DNA of 64,000 nucleotides, from the NCBI GenBank assembly GCA_947846985.1, contig CANTUZ010000001.1, forward strand, positions 151,558,447-151,622,446. The letters run 5' to 3'. A program made the position numbers and the translations under genes. The first letter of the stretch is position 1. The number at the start of each line of letters is the position of its first letter. Below the pieces are notes generated by a model. It was given only the letters and a program-made list of their open reading frames with translations, ran no database searches and was not told the DNA's origin. Positions 1 to 10,211 of this stretch are shown here, piece by piece. Origin of the DNA: Fratercula arctica. Lineage: Eukaryota > Chordata > Aves > Charadriiformes > Alcidae.

Positions 1-2389
1 TAAAGGGTGTTGCAAATGCTACAACTTTACCCAAGAAGAGACTAGACAAGATCAGAGGAGAGAAAGTTATCACAGGCTGTTAAATATAAAGGCACCATTG
101 CTGGAAACTCATGAGACAGAAATTCTTAGAAGCTAGGAGACTGTTTTGGGGATGCATCACTAAACACCTGCCCCATCTTATACTTTTCCATAATAAGCCA
201 CTATTGAATACTGGGCTCGATGGTACTTTGTCTTAAGAGGTACGGCCATCTTTCTATTGCAGTCTCCAGTTCCAGAAAAAGGGGAACCATCACATCAAGT
301 AGACAGAAATAGATTGTTTGGTTCCACTGCACTCGGTAAGCTTTTGAACAAGACTTTCTAGGCCCTCTTCACTGGCACCGATATCTGCATATAGTCCTTT
401 TGCAGTACAGCAATGAAATCGCCCCTGGGAAGGAGAAGAGAACTGAAGCCTAAATGAGACCACATAAACTGTATCTGCGCTAGCAAGTGGCATGTAATAG
501 TGGGAGCACAGGCTCTGTTGGTGCCGATGACACTATGCAGAAGGATTTTCAGAGAATTTTACTTTGAATTAGCTGTATTCTGGTCCTGGGGACTGAGTGC
601 CCGTGAGTAGCTGCAGAGTGCTAGAACAGCGCCTTCCATGTCAGTTTAATCTAAAAGGAATTCCGTTCATTTGCTGCAAGACTGTTCCACATGTGAACCA
701 TGGTAAGGGATGACAATCAGTAAAATTCCTTCCAAACTGCACTTCTGATCTAAGGTGAGACACTGACATCAACACCTCTGTTCTTCAGCTCTCAGGAAGT
801 GTCGGCCATGGCACAGAAGGCACACAAAATATAAAGCCACACTAAGGATGTTGAGGAGAATGAATCCCTTTCCACTGGCTTATGACATGAAGCATGAGAT
901 GGGTATATCCTAAATGTTCATTTCTACTTTCTTTACTCAAGCTATTATTAATCATCATTAAAATACTTAACCATCCAATTCCATGGGATAGACTAATATT
1001 ACATAGTAGTGAGGTCTACCAGAATCAGTACGTATTCCATGAATAATACTTTCTTTTATTGCTTTAAATTTACTGCCATTCCATTTCAATGATAGTTCCC
1101 TTTTTCTTGCATGACAAGAAAATATAAAAGATGGTTTTCACTCAGAGGTACAAGAAACATAACAGTGGAGCACAAGACAGACAGGCATTTTGCTGTAATA
1201 GGAGACTGCTTGGCCAATAAATATAATGGGATTTTTTTTTCTTGTTATCATTTTCCCTAATCCTTCTGTTTCTTGACAAAGAGTAACTCTACTACAATAC
1301 ACCCATGTTGGTCTTAACTGAATACTTCTTATTCAAGGGGAAAACTGTTAATTCCTCTGACCTTCTCCATACAGTCAGGGCTGAGAGGAATTTTAGGATG
1401 GACTCGTCACATTGCCCGCATGAATTTACCCAGCACAGCTTTTGATTCGGTAGGCAGTAAGTACTCCCCTTGCAAAATCAACAGTTACTACCTCTAAGGG
1501 GGATCCAGGCCAACATGGCAGAGAAGGAAGGCAGCATCAGTGTAAAGTCATTCCATAAGAATACTGCATGCAAAGTGCCTTGTTGCACTGTTTGCATGCT
1601 ACTTGCTACAAAAGGGCATCACATTTTTGTGGCATACCTTGTTGCAGCTGGTAACTGGTGATGTACATCAGTATCCACGTACAAATCTAAGCTTCCTCTG
1701 ACTTAAGTGCTGTGCCATGGACACGAGATACACTTTCTTACTAGTTGATGTTTATAGGGAGGCAAGAATACAATATAGTGCTAGAGAAAGGAATTAAGTC
1801 CCTGTGTTAATTTTATTTTTAAATATCTCTCAACAGATTTCAGGCGTTCATAATATTTCAGAAGAACGGTCTTCAGTAGCTAAGGTACTTCTTACTCCTT
1901 TTTACAGCTTTTTAGAAATAAGCTTTTATAAGCTATGCATCAGAGGAAATGTGAAACAGTCTCACAAATCTTACAGTCTGCCAGGGCAGAGAGAAAGAAA
2001 CAGCATTTCTTTTTCCAGAAGCCTGAAAAAATAGGCCATCACGATTTTGGCACAGAGGACAGCACTACAAGAACACCATATTGGCACAGGGTTAGCTTAA
2101 CAAAGAAAGAAACTCAAGGAGCCACAGCCTTCCTCCTCCTCATTTTCAGCAGCCAGTGCAGCGCAATGTCGCGGCACACACGATGTGCTCATTCCTGCAG
2201 ATGCCGCTGCCTTTTCTCTTCCCACGTGGGAATCAGGGCTGCTACCACTCAACATATCAGGCTTGTCATCAAGCCTTAAGAGAGGCCAAGTGTTCGGGAT
2301 AGAAAAATTTCAGTGACTAGACGGACCTACTGGCTACCCTGAATTCGTAAGTGCCCAGTGTCGTGCTTGCGCTGCACTGGAAATCTTAC
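1..2389 (-). other. DGKI: Part of DGKI intron 6
   Basis: I see no exon in either strand here. I searched for the expected next exon (GFQQKF, and the cysteine motif ISCSWCKQ) and did not find it. The sequence is ordinary AT-rich intron with a few A/T runs. A 67-codon minus-strand frame at 290-493 is discussed as a finding but has no matching donor. Confidence 0.75.
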
Positions 2390-2455
2390 CTTTCCACACT
2401 GCTTACATTTCCCCTCCTGCCTCCGCCTGTGCACCCAGTGGTGTCGGACAAAGTT
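2390..2455 (-). CDS. DGKI: DGKI coding exon 6: start of C1B zinc finger
   Basis: 66 bp, 22 codons, phase 0 at both ends: [15 protein letters not shown] followed by KCKQCGK. It opens the second C1 domain, with the His ligand in RHHW and the first C-X2-C pair (CKQC). Acceptor acatctttttgtccttttacag|AAC and donor AAAG|gtaaga are both good. The next exon, expected to start GFQQKF, is not found in 1-2,389, so it lies to the left of the window. A CR1 retroposon 3' end sits 150 bp upstream of the acceptor on the transcribed strand, in intron 5. Confidence 0.94.
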
Positions 2456-2605
2456 CTGTAAAAGGACAAAAAGATGTGTTGTAGGAAGCAACGTCAGCTT
2501 GTCCCTTCAGCCAATGCAATCTTTTCTGGAGCAAAATGCAGCGGTCCCCATGGGAAACCCCAGACGCAACCAAAACTGAAGGAGGAATTAAGGACGAGGT
2601 GGTGT

Positions 2606-2913
2606 CTCTTTATCAGGGAGTGTTATGACAGGACACAAGGTAACAGCCTCAAACTGAAGGAGAGCAGAGTTAGATTGGATATCAGGAAGAAATTCTTTAC
2701 TGTGAGGGTGGTGAGACACTGGAACAGGCTGCCCAGGGAAGTTGTGGATGCCCCACCCCTGGAAGTGTTCAAGGCCAGGCTGGATGGGGCTTTGAGCAAC
2801 CTGGTCTAGTGGGAGGTGTCCCTGCCCAGGGCAGGGGGGTTGGAACTAGGTGATCTTTAAGGTCCCTTCCAACCCGAACCATTCTGCAATTCTGTGTGTG
2901 TGATTCTGTGTGT
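2606..2913 (+). mobile_element. CR1 LINE 3' end (ORF2 C-terminus plus 3' UTR)
   Basis: Classic avian CR1 tail on the plus strand, antisense to DGKI. The encoded end of the reverse transcriptase ORF includes VRLDIRKKFFTVRVVRHW and NRLPREVVDAPPLEVF, and ends at a TAG at 2,807-2,809. The short 3' UTR includes gatctttaaggtcccttcc, with terminal repeats of the attctgtg type. It is 5'-truncated as usual for CR1 and has no intact ORF. The 5' limit is approximate. Confidence 0.93.
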
Positions 2914-3424
2914 TCTTTATCCATGCTGAAATGCAGCCAGAACTACTCTCTTGGTACTCTTCTACAAAAAGAAGAAAGTTCATTACATGATGCAGAGATA
3001 ATCATCACCTAAATACAAAGCACAGAAGGGCCCAAACACTGCTGTGTTCAGCCACAATGCAGGGCCCCGCTCTGTTCTGCTTGGAAATGCAGCCTTATCA
3101 TGCGAAAAATCACAAGTCAGTGCAGGAGAAGGGAAGGAGGGGAGGAAGGAGCAGTCGTTGAAGCAGTCTTTTCTCCCTGTCTGGACTACTTCCATCCTGG
3201 ATGGCAGCAAGAGGTGGGCAAGAGATGGGAGGGTGAGAAGCACTGCTGCCCCTCTTTCCATGCAGGCGAGGGGGTTAAGAAGGGGTCTGTCTGCGCCATG
3301 CTGTTATGCCAGCAACATTGAACCAGCAAGGTGGCAGGGAATTGAGCTACCTCTGCTAAGAGCAAGCTGGCCACCAAACCAACTATCAAAGTTCAGAGGT
3401 TGTTTTTTTCCTCCTTTTTATTAA

Positions 3425-3444
3425 AAACAAACAAACAAACAAAC
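3425..3444 (+). repeat. (AAAC)n microsatellite
   Basis: Five AAAC units in intron 5, followed about 45 bp later by a T-run. This is simple-sequence DNA with no visible function. Confidence 0.85.
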
Positions 3445-4077
3445 CCCCTAATGTGTAGATTAAGTTTCAACAACTATTTTTGGCCTTTTTTTTTTTTTTT
3501 TTTAAACATTGGCTTCTAACTATATAAGACAGATAAATATAGCAATGAGAACAATAAATGTCCAGCACCTCCAAAGGAGCTGAACTCATACAGTAGCTGG
3601 TCACAAACTATAAGGGGTTTGAATGTTTGGGGTTTTTTTTTTTTAATTATTTTTTTTACTAACAAAAGTCTTAGGACACTAGAGATACTTCTAGGAAAAA
3701 AAAAAAAACAAAACTAAGGGCGAAGCAAGTGGAAAGAGAGGGAAGCAGAGAAAAAAAAAAAATACTAGTTCAGAGGACAGGAAGAAAACAAGGAATGCTA
3801 CACCCCAAAAAAAAAAGAAAAGAGAAGAAAAAAGACAGAGTAGTTAAATGAATGGGAAAAGAGACAACAAAGATGAAATGGTTTCCGTCAGTGTAAGTAA
3901 TGGAGTGCTTCAGCTAGAATTCATTTTACATTTATTCTGGGGAGGAAAACATGTCCCACAGGGAACCAATACCCCATCTAAGATTCCTCCAAATCTAAAA
4001 GCACCGCTGCAGCTCCACGCCAGGTGAATCATCACAAACATAAAATGAAAAGCAATCGTCATTTGTCCATTACTTAC

Positions 4078-4134
4078 TTCTCTTGGAGATCTGGAGCCTC
4101 CTTCTCGGAAAGTCGGTTTGCAGCGAAAATTAAT
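4078..4134 (-). CDS. DGKI: DGKI coding exon 5: end of C1A and linker to C1B
   Basis: 57 bp, 19 codons, phase 0 at both ends: INFRCKPTFREGGSRSPRE. The Cys in NFRC is the last ligand of the first C1 domain. The rest is the Ser/Arg linker before the second C1. The donor GAA|gtaagt is near perfect. The acceptor tttattttaatgctag|ATT has a purine-interrupted pyrimidine tract, but a strong branch-point match ttctaac lies 21 nt upstream of the exon. The sequence matches the iota linker (GGSRSPRE) better than that of zeta (SGSRNVRE), both as I remember them. Confidence 0.93.
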
Positions 4135-6563
4135 CTAGCATTAAAATAAAGCTGTTAGAACCCCGAAAGTGAGCCGAGACAGAATTTATTTCAATATGTT
4201 GATCTAGGCTGGACTTCCAAAATATTTATCATCTATTAAAATATTAGCTTGCTAGCTGAACAAAGTAACTTACCTGGATGGCAGAAAATCTCTTTTCATA
4301 TGCCATAATAATTCTGCTTGCTAGATCTCCACACACCCCTCATCTTCACTAACGCTATTGCTGCCTGTTCAGTTCAACTATTTAAACTGTCTCCACCTTG
4401 CCTAGAAGGAAACCACTTCATCTGTTTGGTTTTTTCTAAAGATCATTTGCAACCAAATTGGACTTGGGGTCTCAAAAGTTAATAGGAGCTCGAAATCTAA
4501 CTCTGTAAGACCTTTTGGCACAACCCAGCTTTAAGCCTTCATAAACAAAGCCTGTGGAGAAATCTTCCTTCACACGAAGAGCTCTGCAAATAACCCTAAA
4601 TTTCTACCTTTTGCTTAGACGAGGCTGCTTTTCTCCACCTCCTCAACCACAAACCATTTGGGGAGCATTTTACTGCCTCATGCTGTGGTGTTGCCTCCTT
4701 TAGATAGGAGAGGAAAGACAGAAAGAGGACAACAGGAACTTCCATGAACAGAAAACATTTTCAGGAAAGTGAAGAGAAAAAGCATTTAACAAACATGGGA
4801 GTCTTAAAAGAAAAACCCAGAACCTCTTGAGATTAATAGAAATAAGAGCAGGGGGGGTGCAGAAAAGAAAAAAATATATACTGAAGGAAAAAAAAGAGGC
4901 ATGGGAAAAGGCCAAAGGATACGCGAGGTAAGGATACACTAAATGAAACGGATTCAAGCTTATGTTGACTAGCCTTAAAAGGACAAAATGCTTAAGGATA
5001 CAGCACAGGTATGTTTTTGTCAGGAAGGCAGAAGGATCAAGTTTCCCCAAATTTAAACACAATGGTTCGTATTTAAATAAGTTCTTCCCTCATTTAATAA
5101 TTGCCTTCAAAATAATAGCTCAAGGGATGGGGAGAGAGAAAAAATAGAAAGATAAAAAGTAAACAAAATACTTATTACTTAAGAAGAAATAAAAGCCGTA
5201 GCAATATTAGTCTTCCTCCATTGCTCTTCACCTGGAATTGCAATTCATTGTTTCAATGCTGAGTTGTGACAGGTTGGAAAGACCTCCGGCTTATATTTAT
5301 TTTACTTACAACTTACACCTTTGCAAAGAGGGCCAAGCATAAGACTTATGTACCAGTTTTAAACTCCACAGGGTTTAAGAGGGATGCAAACTTTATAACA
5401 GCGCTCTGCCAAGAGGAGAATTTCATGGTCTCCAGAATGGCATAAACAAGCCTAAAAGAATGGGTTTTATCTAAGTGCTCATTTGCTCCGGCTGGCAATG
5501 CCACCAGCTTGCTGGGCTGTGGAGAGTCAGCACTGCTGCTGATGAAGGAAGTCATGAAAAATTCACTGGTAACATTTTGTGCTGAAAGCATGTGCTAATG
5601 CTAATTTCACTGTGGGTAAAAGCATCGGGGGTGGAAATGGTACCTCTCCAACTTGGTATTATGGCAATCATTGTGACATTTGTCAACACAAGTCCAAATA
5701 CTTGGAAAGGAAAAATTCTTTTCCAAAGGGTTGCTGCTATAAATTTGTTATGCATCCACTTCTTTTATGGAAAACAACATTGAAAAACATATAGGAGTGA
5801 AAATGAAGCTCCAATGAAATCAATGGGGAAATTCCCACCCATATTTCTTTACACATATCCCACCAAGAAAGAAAAACATTGGGGGGAAATTTCTTTAACA
5901 CATTAACAGTTAGGCATAATGAAGAAGAATCACTGATGGGAAGAGAACTCTGTGACAGATACTCTATAGGCACTTGGAGGTAAGGAGGACTCCTTGAAGG
6001 AACTGAAAAGCAGGACAGACACTCACAGAAATAATGGTACTATAAAAAAAAAAAAAAGGTTTGGTGTTTTCCATTTTAAAAACAAGAACTTAATTTCTGA
6101 GATTTTGAGGACAAAACAGTATAGTCTAGTAAACACTGAAAAATGTTCATAGTAGCATCTTACGCTGCATCGGTCATAATAAATAGAACTGTCATAAGAT
6201 GAATTAAGCTGAGTTTAGTTGACGAATTTTGAAAGGCCAATTTTGTGCATGAAAGGATACTGCATTTTTTAGCTTCCATTTTCAATCTAGAAATAGAGGG
6301 AAATAATTTTTTTAATCATAAAAATTGTGAAAGGATTCTGTGGGGGTTTTTTGTTGATTTTTTTTTTTTAAATGGTTCACAGGTTTTGAAGAAATCTATT
6401 TTAAAAAATAAGCTGGAACTTTAAGTCAACTTTTTAACAAATATATTGTCAAAACAGCTATGAAAACCTACTTTGGCATATGATGTTTTCCAGCCTGAAA
6501 CCTCAGTAAAAGAATTAAATGAGTGTCGTCCGCCTCGGGCTCCAGAAGATGGCAATGTCTTAC
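4135..6563 (-). other. DGKI: DGKI intron 4 (2,429 bp)
   Basis: AT-rich intron between exons 4 and 5 with scattered A/T runs (for example near 6,045 and 6,360). No repeat family, RNA gene or further exon is recognised. A short 120-codon minus-strand frame at 4,700-5,062 has no domain that I know. Confidence 0.85.
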
Positions 6564-6638
6564 CTTCTCTAACTGCTCCATGCAGGCATTGTGGACCACA
6601 ATTTTGCAGGCAGCACACTTCCTCCGCAGAGCAGATTT
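6564..6638 (-). CDS. DGKI: DGKI coding exon 4: core of C1A zinc finger
   Basis: 75 bp, 25 codons, phase 0 at both ends: [12 protein letters not shown] followed by [13 protein letters not shown]. It supplies C-X2-C (CAAC), C-X4-H and H-X2-C (HNAC), the central zinc ligands of the first C1 domain. The acceptor is strong: ctccctttcctcttgcag|AAA. The donor is GAGAAG|gtaaga. It joins in frame to exon 3 (KFS|KSAL) and exon 5 (LEK|INFR), which supports both boundaries. Mammalian iota, as I recall it, has HTAC and IEQ where this copy has HNAC and MEQ, both conservative. No defects are seen. Confidence 0.95.
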
Positions 6639-8727
6639 CTGCAAGAGGAAAGGGAGATGTGTGTGCATGGAGGTGCACTGTTCTCAGGAGGAAAAAAAAG
6701 TTAGCTGTGAAACGGGAGACGTTTCTCTCCTTATGCAACGTATGTTTTTTTTCCTCTCTTGATGCTCTCAGCTGTTCTGTATATTGAAGAAAGGCCTGAA
6801 GCTCTTCCAGTTAAGAATTGGACTTTGTGAAAGACAGAGCCGCAGTACTTCAGGATGTGAACGACAGGTAAAAGGTTCCCTTTTAGGCAGCAGGTAAGGC
6901 TGTTAATAGTGCAGATCGTCATTCTAAAAGGGACCAGCCCAGCAAGATGATGAGCAGCACCAGTGTAAAAAGGAGAAAAAAAACATACATGCAAATCAGA
7001 GAACTCGAACCAGTTCAGAAGAGTGTGTCATTTCATTCTTATCATATGATATTTAATTTGATGGGCCTGACCATTGACTTGCAAAAAATACTTGGGTCAT
7101 TTAGCAGAGAGTGATAACCTTCTCACAGAATGTTGTTAAATGTTTATGAAATGTTACAGCAGGGATAAAATTCTCAGCCTAATTATGCTGGTTAGTTTTA
7201 TTAATTTCATTAGGGCTTTTAAAATAATTTCCATTGAATCCTCTGGGCTAAAGCATATCAAAGGCAAGAGAATACATCCAGGAGAGAGAGAGAACATATT
7301 TACTCTTTTTTCTTGCATATATTCAATTCAATAAACCAGCTGGAATTAATTTTCATAGAATTTTAACTTATAGACCTATGCTTCAGGGACAGAAAATTTG
7401 TAAACGCATGGTAAGTTGAGACTGATTTGCCTCAGATTTTTACATTCAATTTATTCACGTTCATTTAAGTTTCTAATAAGTTATTTCATTAGAATATTCA
7501 ATATATTGTAAATAAACTCAACAAGAAACAGGGAACGCAGCTTTGGCTCACATTGTAGAATAATTATTACAGTTTTACCTGGTCTCATAATGATGAGTCT
7601 CATAATTATCTCTGTATACATATATTACAACTGCACATGTTCATATATATGTGTAGCGTTGTTCTAATGTTTCATCTGAAGAATCATGGCATCGTATAAC
7701 AGACTAAGCTTTCATGTGTTTTGTGACTTGTTAAGTTTAAATATGTTTTTAGCCTGTGTTTGCCAAAAAGAGTGAGACAATATAAAGGAACTGATTCCCA
7801 AGATGAAAAACTGCAAAAAGCAAACAAAGCTAATGCCTTACAATCGGGTCCCTTTTTTTTATTTAAATCTTGCTTTTTAAGTTGTTCTCATGATTTTTGA
7901 ATGCTGCTGGCATTGCATGCAAGTAGTTACAACCATTTATAGTGAGATGCTAGTAACATTTCAGATTTTTCCATTACTTTTAACTTCTTTGATTTATCAT
8001 GAAATTTCAGCTCCATGTTCCAGAGATTTAGTGTTCTTTATAGGCTAAATTTTAATGCAAAGTTTATGCAGTTACAGATTAATTATTTCTCACCACTTCT
8101 CCATTGAAAACATTTGATCTTAAGCAGTTTACATGCAAAAGAACTAAGTCAAAGGAGGAGCAGGACAGGCACAGAAAGATGCAGCGTCACCAAAAGATTC
8201 AAACTGGAAAAGCATTAGCCTTTTGACAGATCAGGTTAAACTAACCACAACTAACGTTAACTGGATTTTCACTTCCATCTCTAATTCTTAGTCTAAGGAA
8301 AGCCCCACACAGTGTTAAACACAGATATCACTTTCCCCAAAGGGAACCAATACACTAGTACCTGAAAGTGAAAAGAATCTCAGTCAGGTCAAGCAAAGGC
8401 CAGGCAATTAAGAATTGAGCAACTTTAAACTCTGCTGCTTCCTAAATACGACTCAACATCTCAGGCCTCTTGGTTGGAAAGTCTTGTCACCACATAAGAT
8501 GTCTCCCAACATTCCCAGATAAAAGCATAAGTCAGTGGGTCTAATTCGCCAGCTACTGCAAACAGTCCTTCCAGCTCCTAGAGAGATACCCCTCTAAAGC
8601 TATGACACAGCCTTGCAAATGGTATGCAACATATTATTACATTTCCATGCTACTTTCAATGAGCTAAATTATGAGGAAGTATGTACTCATTTTTTTGAAA
8701 GGCAAACTTCTATTAAGAATATGTGAA

Positions 8728-8910
8728 AAGTCGTATTGGGTCAGACCCAAAGGTCCACTCAGCCAAAAACCAAAATCCTGTCTCCAGCTTTTGCCAGAAC
8801 CTGGTGCCTCAGGACCAATATAAGTGCAGGGCAAACACACAGTGACAATCTGCTTGATTATTACCCCACAATCAGCAGTTTGTTACTGTTGGGACTTTGC
8901 TTTGGCACTC
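8728..8910 (-). mobile_element. Ancient L3/CR1-like LINE 3' terminal fragment
   Basis: Plus-strand text tattgggtcagacccaaagg, then tccagc and ggtgcctcagga, is the reverse complement of the 3' end of an old amniote CR1/L3-type LINE (a 'gaccaaaggtcca ... cctgtct' module). The same module, more diverged, caps the longer element at about 24,310. Diagnosis is from memory of the family; limits are approximate. Confidence 0.5.
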
Positions 8911-9454
8911 TTTGTAAACAGGCACAGGCTTCTCAGGCTTGGCTTAATCTTATATGCCATAAAGTAACCAATTTTCCTGAGAAGCTATAGGGGATGGATA
9001 TTAAGTTGAGGCTACAGAAAGCACCAGTGTTTTGGATCAAAGTGCCCCAAAAACTGGGAGTGATTGGTGAATCAAAATGCTTCAATTTGGATCAAATGTT
9101 CTGATTTTTTTTTAATAAAAACAAATAGATGGTATTGAAAAGAGTCCCAGGCAGTATCCACAAACACCCCAGAGAAGACAGCCTCCCCTCACACTTTGCA
9201 GTCCAAGAGCATGGATGCTCCTTTGAGCACGGATTCAAAGCAAGGGCTTGAATACAGGATCCCCGCTGTCTCACCAGGTTTCTTAAATACCAAGATAAGA
9301 CCATTGGTTTTCTTCCTTTCTTCTGTTGAAGCAGTTTAACTGAAATACTAGGTGAAGAGTTGCTGAAGCAGAGTGGAAGTATAACAGTGACTCCTCAGCC
9401 AAAGAAGAGACACACATGGGTTAGAGATCAATCCAATGAAACTTTTTTTATTCA

Positions 9455-9546
9455 CAGCAGAAAAGCTTCAGCAGGAGAAGTAAAACCTCAAATATTCTCA
9501 AACAGAAGAAAAGCTTCAAGAGGAGAAGGCAAACACTCAAATATGA
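9455..9546 (+). repeat. 48-bp tandem duplication, two copies
   Basis: Copy 1 starts cagcagaaaagcttcagcag at 9,455. Copy 2 starts cagaagaaaagcttcaagag at 9,503, continuing gagaag...aaacactcaaatat against gagaagtaaaacctcaaatat. The period is 48, with about eight mismatches over 44 aligned bases. As 48 is a multiple of three, a plus-strand frame stays open through both copies, but no gene is recognised there. Confidence 0.85.
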
Positions 9547-10004
9547 GTGGAGTGCACTCATTGCTGGTGAGCGCACTCAAGAGTTTGGAAAATTCAGTTC
9601 AAATCCTTGCAGTGACTAAAAATCACAAAAATTTGATCAGAGACTACTCTCAGAGACTGCAGCAAGTGATATGTTTGTGTATATAAATAAAATAGGCTAC
9701 TTACTTTGAACATTTCTGAAATATCTCAGTATTCTAACCTTTTTTTTCCTTACCGTGTTAACAAAGCTACTCATTACATCCATTCTCATTGTGTAAATAA
9801 CCTGGGTCAGTCAAAATTGTTTGGGGCTTTTTTCCCAAGCGATAAAGTATGTAACCAGCAGCCTTTTGTCCCTTTTGCATCCTGGAACACAAGCATCAAC
9901 AGCAGCAATAAACAATTCAAACTCCTAAGATTCTGAGCAGTGTATCGGTCTGACATCAGGCTCATTACCTCAGAATGAGAAAAGGAAGTCTGAAAATAAC
10001 TCAC

Positions 10005-10100
10005 TGAGAATTTGACTTGGCAGCTTTCCTCCCCCAGGTAGCAGAGGTCCCCAGAAACATTTGTCTCCAGCCACAGATGCTCTCCATTCACAGCATTTTC
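10005..10100 (-). CDS. DGKI: DGKI coding exon 3: first half of C1A zinc finger
   Basis: 96 bp, 32 codons, phase 0 at both ends. It translates from [14 protein letters not shown] to CQVKFS and holds the first zinc ligands of C1A: His in GEHLW, then two cysteines in CYLGEESC. The C-X6-C spacing is wider than the C-X2-C of classical phorbol-ester C1 domains, a family trait of DGK zeta/iota. The acceptor is atctgttctcag|GAA with a possible branch point attaac about 18 nt upstream. The donor is TCA|gtgagt. A T17 run and a (TG)8 tract lie 50-112 nt upstream of the acceptor on the minus strand. The visible Met in MNGEHLW is internal, not a start. This is the clearest iota-versus-zeta discriminator in the window. 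Confidence 0.95.
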
Positions 10101-10148
10101 CTGAGAACAGATGATTGTTAATCTTGTTTGTGAAATTCAGCTGAGTAT

Positions 10149-10211
10149 AAAAAAAAAAAAAAAAATCTGATTTCATCACTAATTTAGAAAAAGAAACACA
10201 CACACACACAC
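10149..10211 (+). repeat. A17 run and (CA)8 tract upstream of exon 3
   Basis: An A17 run (10,149-10,165) and a CA repeat (10,196-10,211) followed by a C-run. On the transcribed strand they read (TG)n then T17, ending about 49 nt before the exon 3 acceptor. Tracts of this kind vary in length between individuals and can bind splicing regulators. Confidence 0.85.

Larger units (their letters stand above)
2456..4077 (-). other. DGKI: DGKI intron 5 (1,622 bp)
   Basis: Bounded by the exon 5 donor gtaagt and the exon 6 acceptor. It contains a CR1 3' end at about 2,606-2,913, then a purine-rich, A/T-run-rich segment at 3,420-3,840 with an (AAAC)n tract and a T-run. No other gene is visible. Overlapping short open frames at 2,983-3,424 on both strands match nothing I recognise. 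Confidence 0.85.
6639..10004 (-). other. DGKI: DGKI intron 3 (3,366 bp)
   Basis: Intron between exons 3 and 4. The segment 7,000-8,720 is AT-rich and free of recognised repeats. An old L3/CR1-like 3' fragment follows at about 8,728-8,910, then a 48-bp tandem duplication at 9,455-9,546. No additional coding exon is seen. Confidence 0.85.

Noticed and set aside
1..2389. DGKI exon 7 (GFQQKF...)
   Set aside because: No match to its start or to its cysteine motif on the minus strand; it must lie outside the window.
2474..2809. 111-codon plus-strand frame starting MCCRKQ as a host gene
   Set aside because: Its C-terminal half is the CR1 ORF2 tail; the N-terminal half is flanking intron read through by chance.
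9807..10091. 94-codon minus-strand frame starting MNGEHLW as a complete small protein
   Set aside because: Only the first 28 codons are coding. They belong to DGKI exon 3, which starts further upstream at 10,100 and ends at the donor at 10,005.
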